A stretch of 64,000 nucleotides of DNA from Azolla caroliniana. Taxonomy: Eukaryota; Polypodiophyta. The position numbers and the translations under genes were made by a program. The notes under the pieces are model-generated. The model made no database searches. It was not told the origin of the DNA and saw only the letters and a list, made by a program, of their open reading frames with translations. Position 1 is the first letter of the stretch. Each line of letters begins with the position of its first letter. This document shows, piece after piece, positions 30,021 to 40,700 of the stretch. The DNA lies in contig JBHGNT010000012.1 of assembly GCA_043228905.1 (NCBI GenBank), positions 6,324,001-6,388,000 of the forward strand, written 5' to 3'.

Positions 30021-33000
30021 ATGTATCAAACCAGAGTAATGTTTCAGATCTAATCTCTCTCTCTCACTCACTCTCCTCTGGTTTTTTCTTTTTCTTTTTC
30101 TTCATCTTCCTTTGGAAGTTTATGCGAGTTTTTTTAATCCTCTTGTTCTTCCTCTTTCAGCATCAAACTGCGCTGCACCAAGATGAGAACATCAAGAATG
30201 GCAGAGATAGCAAAGCAACAACAAGAGGTAGGTGTTTGCCTTTGCTTTTCTCATCCGATTACATAAAATGAATTGTTTTTCTTTCAGATCAATGTAGATG
30301 TTTTGTTCTATATCAATGTAGATGTTTTGTTCTATATCAATGTAGATGTTTTGTTCTATATCAATGTAGATGTTTTGTTCTATATCAATGTAGATGTTCT
30401 GTTCTATATCAATGTAGATGTTCTGTTCTATATCAATGTAGCGGGTTTCCATATCTTATTCATGCTTCAAAAAACACAAAACATGCTGTAAATCTGCATT
30501 CTAATGCAATTGTGACAAATATATGCACTCTTCTTGATGTCATCAAACGCAAAGAAACATACTCAAAAGGCTTCATATGTATGTATACATAAGAAAAGCA
30601 TACTATATAAGGTATATCTATCTATTGATCCATCCATCTATCTATGTACAGACACACATGAGTACATACATATAAATGCAGTACATGAATATGTAGTTAT
30701 ATATATACATATAAGAGATGTATTGGCTTCATAGTTGCAAATGGGAAAGTTGTGGGCGCGAACAATCGTCGCGCACTTGGTGACATCGGGAACGTTGTAC
30801 ACGCAGGCCCTGGACGACAAAACAAAGAGATAGAGTGAGATTATAATGTAGAGTTAATTGTGATTCATCCGTCAGGGTTTATACAGCTTAAATCTAAACC
30901 TTTTTTGTGTCTTTGTATTAATTCTAGGGGAGAATCAAAGAAGACCTTGCAACCTCCTGTGGGAAGGCCAATCACAAGGTAAATTAATGTTAAAAAACAT
31001 ATAGTCTTCACGCATATATACTATATACTATGTAATATATGCTATATGCGTATCTGCATATCTGCTATTTGCTATATACATATGAGACAGTAATGGTAAA
31101 TACTCAGACAAAACCATTTCAAACAATGTGTTAATTCAAATTCACTTCTTCAAACAGAAGCTTTGGAGCACAACTAGCGAACAAGAAATCTCTTGCTGAT
31201 GCTTCAATTGCCATTCAGGTATTTTTCTTGTGTTCCCCATATTATGTGGATTTTCTATGCTCATAAGATCTGGAATTTTTGGGGCATAATCTCATGCACA
31301 TACTGGGATTGATGAATCAATCAATTATGTCAAAACTCCTCACAATGAAATCATCATCATCATCATTGACACTAATATGAAGTTCATTTTTAAGAAGCCA
31401 GCTTCTTTTGTATTTTGTTCAGCCTTCCAAGGAGCAAATTAAGGCAGATAATGTTCCAGGGAAAAATAGTAAAACTGCTCCAAAAGAGAGGAAAGGTCGT
31501 ACACTCACATCGACTCTCACTGCCCGGAGTGAGGTAAAAAAGAATCTTGTTTCCTTCTATGGAAAGTTACATCCATTTTCATTGTTTCACTAATTTAGCA
31601 AGGCCCACATCCATCTTGTTTCTCGTGTTAAGAATTCTAATTATTCATCCATTCTGTCTTGTAAAACCATACCCACGTTTCTTGTGTTATATAATTCTAA
31701 GCATACATCAATTCAGTCTCTATGTGGGGAGAAGAAAGAACAATTGCCTGATATCGATGCTGAAGATGTGGGAAACCAATTAGCTGTTGTCGATTTTGTC
31801 GAAGACATTTACACTTTCTATCGCAAAACTGAGGTAAACAATAATCAACGAGACCCATCTATCATCAGTGTAACCAAATTATTTGTTCTCTCTCTATATG
31901 TGCATATGATTGGTTTTTTGTGCAAAAAGGCTCAAAGTTGCGTCCCACCTGACTACATGTCAAGGCAAACCAACATCAACCATAATATGAGAGCTATCCT
32001 TGTGGATTGGTTAATTGAGGTAATAAATTGTTTTCAATATATATTAGTGTAATAGATCTATATATAATGTATTTATTTTGATTTTCCCCATTGCTGTGGA
32101 TGCATGACCATCTCATGTTTTTTATTGGATTCTTCCTATCATTCTTAGGTTCACTTGAAGTTCAAGTTGATGCCTGAGACATTGTTCTTGACCACAAACA
32201 TAATTGATCGGTACTTGGCGATTCAAAGTGTTGAACGAAAACGGTTACAATTGGTTGGTATGACAGCCCTACTCATTGCATCGAAATATGAAGAGATATG
32301 GGCACCTGAGGTATAATACTTCAATATATGTTTTGTATATATGTACCACTCACATCTCCATTATCATGGGCACCGTCTTTACATTGACCTCTTTATTTAT
32401 GCAAGGTCAATGATTTCGTATACATCTCGGATAATGAGTACACACGGGAGCAAATACTTGATATGGTAAACCCTAAACCTTTTAGTTAGAGAGGTTTCTT
32501 GCTGCATATTAGCTATAAAGGAACCCTAACCTCTTGATTTTTTAACAGGAGAAGACAATGCTAAACATATTGAGGTTCAATCTTTGTGTTCCAACACCTT
32601 ACGTGTTTGTTGTGAGGTTCCTGAAAGCTGCTAAATCAGATCAAAAGGTAAGAACAGGTAGTCATATACACCCATATGCATACACATTTACATTTATATA
32701 TACCAACATTAGTGCACATGTTACATGTCAATCCTACATATATGCATACATGCATTTATCAATCCTACATATATAAACTTATATATTGGCGATCTTTTTT
32801 TGTGTGGTTGCAGTTAGAGATGTTGTCATTCTACTATGCAGAGTTATGCCTTGTGTCCTATGAGATGGTCAAGTTCTGTCCATCATTGCTAGCTGCTTCA
32901 GCTGTCTACACTGCCCAAAACATGTTGAAATCTGAAGAACGACAGTATAACTGGAGCAAGCTTCTCAAGCATCATTCAGGCTATACAGAATCACAACTTA

Positions 33001-33394
33001 TGTAAGTTTCCATTTTATTTTTTTGCTTCTTTACAAGCTTACAAATGGTTTTTTGCTTTTTTCCAATCCCCACTTTTCATTAAAGACAAGATGAATCTAT
33101 ATTTAATATAATTGAATTGAATGAACTGGTTTTAAATTCCTTCTCATCAATAAATGACATGATCATTGATAAAGATCAATTGATTAATGATGTGAATACA
33201 CAGCAATGGTTGTGAAATTGGTGATGATTTATGTATGTAGGGAATGTTCAAAGAAGATGGTGTGCTTACATGAGAAATCAGGAGAAGGGGGAAATCTGAG
33301 CATGGTGAAGAGGAAATACTCTCTGGAGAAGTATGGATTTGTTGCTCTTCTAAAACCTGTTCCTCCTCCTGAACCAATAACCATATATGAATGA
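30021..33394 (+). CDS. CYCB1: B1-type mitotic cyclin (13 exons, 424 aa)
   Basis: The exons are 30021-30035, 30161-30227, 30735-30834, 30928-30978, 31158-31218, 31423-31533, 31717-31833, 31930-32019, 32149-32310, 32406-32465, 32549-32647, 32814-33001 and 33241-33394; the joined frame is 1275 nt. Cyclin B activates CDK1/CDKB at G2/M in the nucleus and is destroyed by the APC/C. The destruction box [12 protein letters not shown] is in exon 3, and GRPITRSFGAQL follows. The cyclin core has [20 protein letters not shown], the B-type HxKF (HLKF) and YEEIWAPEV. The C-terminal fold includes [14 protein letters not shown] and [13 protein letters not shown]. The C-terminus ([14 protein letters not shown]) resembles CYCB1 of flowering plants. 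The 15-nt first coding exon is the least certain; the frame across it is kept. An MSA-like motif and a (GA)n run lie upstream. Confidence 0.92.
30288..30440 (+). repeat. 24-bp tandem repeat in cyclin B intron 2, about 6.4 copies
   Basis: The unit ATCAATGTAGATGTTTTGTTCTAT is almost perfect; the last two units carry a T-to-C change. It begins right after TTTTTCTTTCAG, which looks like a splice acceptor. Confidence 0.92.
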
Positions 33395-36180
33395 ATGGAT
33401 GTGGCCACATATATATTCATAAAATCTATATCCATATTTATCTGTTTCTATCGGCCTATATACATCTATCTAACTGTCTATCTATCTATCTATCATCTAT
33501 CCACACATGTTTTCTGTATCAAATCAATGAATGTGGCCATGCATGCATCATCCATCAAGAGTTTCTGTTATCTATCTTCTATATGCAATATTTATTTTAA
33601 CCCATAGCTCATGGGTAGTGGATCTATCTACTCTTAATCTACATTAAACAATTTTGATTAAAGCAAGAAATGTTCCAAAGTTTTGGATATAGTAGATACT
33701 TTTGGTTAAATCATTTTGGTGTGATTGTCCTAACTAAGTACCACCTGATAAAGGGAATTTGTGGAATCATGTGAATTTTGTCCTCTTTGAGACAATCTCT
33801 TTATTCTTTATGGATCGACTCTGTCTGATTTGCGGAAATACCCAGTGGAGAGAGAGAGTATATATTCAGCTTTTTATTTTGAGTAGAGGTCTTGAATCTT
33901 GATTGAGCATCTAGATTTTGTGTAGAAATTTCTTGTTTATGTGGAGAATTCACCTCACATTCATGTTTCCCATGAGCAAAATATATGCATTGCAGTAATG
34001 GAAACCTCTCCATCTCGACAATCCGTAAGGTAAAATGGCGAATGACATAAGGGAAACTACATTTGTGGTAGGTTTGTCAGTCAAATATGGCCAATAACCA
34101 ACCATTTCCTTGTTCAAATCATCTCATTAGTGAGCATTCCGACACTTCCAAGTGTCTTTTTTATGTTAATCCTTGAACTGTTTTTTGCAAGGGATGGAAG
34201 GGGAGGGGGTTCTTAATAATAATACATAGGGAAAAGTGGTTCTAACATGCATCAATTGTACCATTGTTAACAATTTGAAGGTTTAGTTTGTTTATTTCTA
34301 GGAAGTCAAGGCCTTGATAGCACATGAAGGTGAAGATTTTATGCAAAGTAATAACAAAGAAATGAATTTTAATAAGGAAAACAATACAAGGCAAATTAAA
34401 TCACAAACGTTTCCTTTCCAACGATCTTGTATTTGCCACAAATCTTTTTTTGATGCTAGACTACATGTCGGATCTCTTGATTCAATGACTTAATGCTAGA
34501 ATAGTAACATCAAAGATTGCACACCTAGAGATAATCCTACGAATGGGAAGACAATCTGTTTCTATAATCATGTTTGTGTTAATGAGGTAGTCCTACTCCA
34601 CTTGAGCATACAGATTGTTGTCTTTACTTTCCTTTAATTGTCATAGAAATTAAACACGTGCATTTGGAATTTGAGTGGAACCTCTAGGGACATGAGCCAA
34701 AAAATATGGGTTTATCGATGGCAATGTCGAGGGTGGATTGCAAATGATCATATTAGCCCTTGTGATTCGCTGCTAGACCATGGTAGTTTTCTTTTTCAAG
34801 AGACTTGGATGGAAATGAAACTAGTCTCAATGCATAGTCATTCCATTATAAAACATAGTACACCCCATCACACTTTTGTACCACGTTATAACTTTTTTAT
34901 TTATGTCCCCTTTTCCAATTTAAATCCCATTATTGGGCCTTTAAGTTACTTTTATTTTCATTTTCATTCTATTTTCGATGATTGGTACACGTTTTGTTAT
35001 TGTGATAAGTTGTCTCATGGACCTATTTTGGTCATCGAAGATGTTAATATATATTTCTTTCTCTCGCTGTCGACCCCCTCCTATACCCATTATGATTTTA
35101 GTGATTAGGGTTAAGCATTACTTAACCAAACCCTAATTGCTCCTCCTTTTGTATATATGTCTCGACTTGTCTATTTAATTGAGGTGTGGTTAATATTAAT
35201 ATATGTAATCACTTTCTTTCACCTACATGTGTATGTACTTAACTATTAAACCTTACAATGCAGTGTGCACTTGTTAACTTCTTAATTAGAGTTCTCTTGG
35301 TCAAGATGAGTGAGTGTTCCCTATATTCAAGGTAAATGAGATTAGCAACTTCAATGTGCTTGAAGACCACTCTCACCCGACTCGCCATCAATATGGTATA
35401 CAAGGTTTTGGACCCCTCAACGGACTATATCAATGTGGAGACAAAACTCTAGTAGTACAAATATGTGTGCTCTTTGGGAACATCCAAAGCTATGTAACTA
35501 AGTTTTTGGTGTTTCTATTTTCTTGTTCTTGCACATAGCCTTTAGTAGAAATGTTGACGTCAACGTATTTGTGAGGTTTTGCTACATAAAATCCCCCCTT
35601 CGCCTTCCACACCTTTGAATGCACTTTTTTGTGTGCACCACTTGACAAACCATCAAGTGCAGTGGAATTGAGGAATGTTGAGGGGTGGTGGAGTGAAGAA
35701 GAGGGTGATAATATCACAATTGGGTAGAGTCATGGTTTGTTGGTGGCGTGGAATGTTGAGGAGCCATGGAGATCCTTGCTCATATTCACGTGCTAGTCTT
35801 ATAATTAACATGAATAACACCCACATGGTCATTCACCGACTTGAGGACACCCACCAACATAGCTTGCAATGGTGGATGTTGGATGACACCAATTTGACTT
35901 GACTATGGGAAAGATTGGAAGAATGCGAAGTGAGAAAATTGAATATTCTTATGTGAAACGTAATGATGTTTGACATAGGTCATTCACCACATAGCTTGAT
36001 CAATCAAACAAAGGGAGAGATGAAGCTCAATCAACATGGCATTGTTAAACTCGATGGTTCATATGTCATTCACCCTAGAGCTTGATCAATATAGCAAGGG
36101 AGAGATAAAGCTCAATTAGCATGACATTGATAAACACGATGGTTGGTTTGACTATCCTAATGTTGTTTACACACACACAA

Positions 36181-36213
<33 letters not shown>

Positions 36214-36720
36214 GTTAACTTTCAAGTATATATGGTTTGGGACTTACTACGTTGTACATCGATTATTGATTAATACTTTGCGCATTATGTCCACCATTAA
36301 CAACATGCCCTGATACATTACCTCTCTCTGTGCTGCAACATTTGATGGCAAAGGGTGTTTTGCCGCAGAGAAGGAAGATAAGTGCATCATTAGAGTATCA
36401 TCCTCAAACGAATCTAATGATTCTTTCATTGGAATCACGAAAAGTTGCATATGTATTAATTTTCCATCCTCTACATTGAATAGGGTTCGAGTGTTCCCAT
36501 TCCCATGAACCATAAATGCCTAAATGTAAAATACGTAGACGTAAAAAACATTAGGGCAAGATGTGTGTTGTTGGGCGGATCTATGTCTCAGAGGGTGCTA
36601 GCAAATGAGTCAGAAACCAAGGCTCATTGTTGCCGATCCATGTCACGGTTCAACACATTTGACCAATCGTGGGCCCATCCATGCCGATGACGGAACGGAA
36701 CGCCGAAGAAGTTCTTCTTT
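33395..36720. other. Intergenic region between cyclin B and CAP-H2
   Basis: Contains the cyclin B 3' UTR and then AT-rich sequence. Frames at 34671-35108 (plus) and 36247-36513 (minus) are open but show no domain I recognise. A degenerate duplication of about 85 bp lies at 35978-36140 and a (CA)n run at about 36171-36210. A TGGGCCCA palindrome at 36670 could be a TCP/site II-type promoter motif for CAP-H2, which is weak evidence. Confidence 0.45.
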
Positions 36721-37061
36721 CGATTAATGCTGTTCAGGAATCGACCGACCCAACGTAATGTGAGTGAGAGATGTTTGGATCCATTCTATACTCTTTTTTG
36801 TTGTTGTTGTTGTTGTGGTTGTGGTTTTGTCATTTATGATCACGAAATTGAAAGAGTCTTGGGACGACAAGACACAAGAGAGTTCCGAGGGTCCGGAGGA
36901 GGATCGGGCAATGGGGGCCTCTTCTTCTTCTTCCTTATATGTACTATGTACAACCTAATATGTAACCTATTCTTATTCTATTTCCATTCCATTCTAGTCT
37001 CTCTTTCCTGTTTTAGGCCTCAATGTTCTTCAACCAGAATAAGAAGAATCAAGAAAACAAA

Positions 37062-37068
<7 letters not shown>

Positions 37069-37108
<40 letters not shown>
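37069..37108 (+). repeat. (GA)n run upstream of CAP-H2
   Basis: A perfect GAGAGA run of about 40 bp, roughly 700 bp before the ATG, probably in the promoter or 5' leader. Confidence 0.85.
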
Positions 37109-37112
<4 letters not shown>

Positions 37113-37279
37113 AGAGAGCGGGAAGTTAAGATTTTTTTCTTCATTTTTTTTTGGAGGTTTTTGAATTTTTGCTTTAGATTTCCCTTCTCCTTCTTCGTTT
37201 CTGCAGGAAAGTAATGAAAAGAAAAGAAAAGAAAAGAAGAAGACAAACAAAATACAATCCATAGACACCAACATACATA

Positions 37280-37660
37280 CATTCTGCTCCTCCTTCTTCA
37301 TCACAGGAGATTTGATTTTAGGTTTCTGGGGGTTTCTTAGCTCTTTCTCCTCGTTCTCATCCTTCTTCATCACAGGAATTTAGTTTTTTTTTAGGTCTTA
37401 GGGTTTTTTTAGTTCCCTTGTCCTCGTCGGATTTTAAGTTTTAGGGGTTTTAACAGGAATTTAGTTTTTTTTAGGGTTTTTAAGTTTTAGGGCTTTTAAT
37501 TTCTTCTTCCCTGTGCTTAAATCACAGGAACCTTAATACTAGGGTTTTGGGTTTTTATTTCCTTCTTCTCCTGCTTCCTCTTCCTTTTCACAGGAAATTA
37601 CAGGGCTTTAATATTAGGGTTTTTTATTTTAGGTTTTGGGCTAAATCTTTTTTTTGGGAG
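37280..37660 (+). repeat. Degenerate repeats in the CAP-H2 leader region
   Basis: CTTCTTCATCACAGGAATTTAG followed by T-rich TTTTAGGGTTTTT recurs about four times with irregular spacing. Each unit contains TCACAGGAA, which resembles a 3' splice site, so the position of a 5'-UTR intron cannot be fixed. Confidence 0.6.
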
Positions 37661-37799
37661 GAATTCCATATCTTTCTCTTACAATGGAGCTTCTTCTCGG
37701 ACTTAGAGGAGAAAATATCTATTCTTTAAGATTGTTTCTTCATCTTTGTCTTCGTCTTATTATTCTACAGATTTGATAGAAAAAGAAGAAGAAGAAAAT

Positions 37800-40700
37800 A
37801 TGGAGAAAGAAGAAGAGAACAGGTTTCTGCTTCTTCTTCAGCCTAATCGAGATTTAGCAGCAAATTGGGCTGTAGATGTCGGAAGAGAATTAGAAATCTA
37901 TCTAGAAGGTCTGGCTTTATCTTCTCAACCACATCATGAAGGTTGTCTGGATGCATCCTTCAACTTTGCTCAAGGTAATTCCTTATATTGCTCTGTCCTG
38001 CCTCGCTTCTGCTTGTTCTGTACTGGTAAAATGTTTTCTTTTTTAAAAGAAATGACCTTCTCTAGGAGTTTTTTTCATGGTTTTCTCCAATGTTATCGGT
38101 CCTTTCCTCAGAAGGGGATTTTTATGCTGAGAACGATTGTGGGCCATCTTAATATTCTCTTATCTTAATGATTTTCTGGCCATATCTGGGTTTGAAATGC
38201 CAAGCATGCTTATGTCTCACCTTATTCTTAGTACAGAAATATTTCTTAATCCTAAGAAATGACGATGGTTCACCTTAAATTGGTACAGACGGGGTTTTAA
38301 ATAACTAATGTGATGACGGATCATCTTAATCCTCTTTAATTTAGTCCTTCAAGTTTTTTTTTTCTGCTACATCTAATGGTGGGCCATCTTTATCTTCTGT
38401 AATCTCAGTGCACACAAGAGTTTTTATGCTAAATATGGCTCTAGATCCCCTTTATCTTCCCTAAAGACGATGCTGGATGAACTTATTCTTCCCTAATCTT
38501 AGCACAGTCTTGATGCATCTCAATCTTCCCTAATTGCATAGTTTCTCTTCCCAGAAATTATGATGATAAAAATATTCTGGTTTTCATAGCAAAGTTATGG
38601 AGACTCACCTTATAATGATGATGGGGGTCACCTTAATTGAAAATGATGATGGGTCTCTGTACCCTTAACTAATTTCAGAGGGTTTCTTTGCATATGGGGA
38701 TTTTGAGGCCAAAAATGACGATGGGTAACCTTAACTGTCCCCTAATATGAACAATTCTTTGTCCGAATGGGGATTTGATGCAGGAATTGATAATAGATCA
38801 CCCTAATCTTAACAAGAAATAGGATTTTGATTCGCTTAACTTAGAATATGCTAAAATGATGTTGAGTCATCTTCTCATACCTAGAAGTGACGACAAGTTA
38901 ACTTAATCTTCCCTAATCTCAGTGCTTCTCTTGGGAGAAGGGATTTTGATACTCCTATCACTAAAATAAGGTGTTTGATGCTAGAAAACATGATTTCTCA
39001 CCTTGAAATTTCCTAATCTAAGGAATCCTTCTCCAAACTTCATAAAATGAGTTTTTGATACTAAAAATGATGCATTGTCTCCTTAATCTTCCCCAGTTCA
39101 GTCTAAGACATCAGTAACCTGGTGTTACTGCTAAACATAACTATTGGGTCACCTTTGGGCTTCAAGATTTCAGAGGTTTGTTTCCTTGTCATCAAGATTT
39201 GGGCTTCAATTTTGGAAAACACAGAGAGTTGCCTTAATTTTCTCTGAATGTGGTGTTTCCTTCCCCACACATCAATTTGATTATAAACTAACCATGGATC
39301 ACCTTAATCTTCCCTAATCTCACTGTTCCTTAAACATCAATACAACGGAGAGTTCAATCCTAAAAATGATTATATGCTACATTAATCAGTCCAAATCTAA
39401 TTATATGATTATTATAATTTAGTTTGGGATATTTCTTTTAGAGAATTACTCTTTTCTTGCTTCTTAGTCAATTTTTTGGGAATAACACATACGAATCGAT
39501 TGCAGCGGCTCTCTTGATACAGGGTTCAATTCAAATTTACAGTCGGAAAGTAGAATACCTTTATGCTCTTGTGCTGCAGGCGTTGGACTTCATTGCTCAC
39601 AAGAAGTTAGACTCTCCGCCTTTTCATCTCATGATAAATATTTGGACATGTTGTCTTTTGAATACTATATATATGTATGTACTTACTTGCTATTAACTTA
39701 TGTAGAGAAGCACACCAAAGTAATAGTTCTATTCAAGATAATGGAAAAGATACAGATATTGTCGAAGACTTGGAAGAAGAATTCTTAAACCTCGATGATG
39801 TTCCCGGTGAGACAAAGTGCAAAGATGAAATTATCCAAAACAAGCTTAGCTAAGATTCTGGCCAAATCATCACATATTTGGTTTATCTTTTTCCAGAGGA
39901 AGCAAACATTGATCTTGTTGAGGCAGATTGTGGATCATCGTGCATTTCTTCAGCTGTTAAGAGGCCTGCATGCTTGCTTATTGTTGAGGGAGAGAATCTT
40001 GACCTTTCTGGAGATATTGGAGAATTGGCATCATACCAGGTATTTTAGACAAAAGTATCTTTACCTTTGAACTTATGAAATATTCTAGATTTGAATTGTT
40101 TTATTAGATCATGTAAGGTTTTTCTGGCAATGGAGTTTACCAAAGATTTTGGTTGTGAATGATGTGATAGCATCATGCGAAAATCTTTTGCTCATGGAGT
40201 TTATCAAAGATTTTGATAGTGAATAACTTCATGCAACGGTCAATTGCCAATGGATTTTTCCAAGACTTTGGTTGTGAATAATTTTGTAGTATCAATTAAA
40301 GACCTATTGGCAAAATAGAGCGTACCAAATATTTTAGCTGTGCAAATTTTCAAAGTATCATGTAAAGATCTTTTGGCTTTGCAGTCTACCAAGAGTTTGT
40401 CTGTGAATAATTTTATTATGTGATGGTTATTATACCTTCTTTTTGGTATGGGTTGGGTGCAGATCTCCACAAGCAGTCTTCACAGAGATTTCCTACTCCT
40501 TGACCCTTGTGATGCTAAGTATGTTGATGAATATTGGAAAACTAACGAGAATCTGAAGACAAGAAGGAATACTCCATCCAATCCTCCTAATTCAGCAAAC
40601 TGCAAAACTCCTAGAAGTGGTACACGTACACCCAGCCGTAAATATACTCCACATCATGATAACGGTGTTCCTGGAAGCTCTCAAGGACATCAGAGTATCA

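Noticed and set aside
30192-30452. Minus-strand 86-aa frame of repeated IDIEQNIY units
   Set aside because: Reverse reading of the 24-bp intronic repeat; no gene evidence.
34671-35108. 145-aa plus-strand open frame between cyclin B and CAP-H2
   Set aside because: No recognisable domain, AT-rich and aromatic-rich composition, no splice or regulatory context.
36247-36513. 88-aa minus-strand open frame upstream of CAP-H2
   Set aside because: Reads smoothly but matches no family I know; too short to call without expression data.
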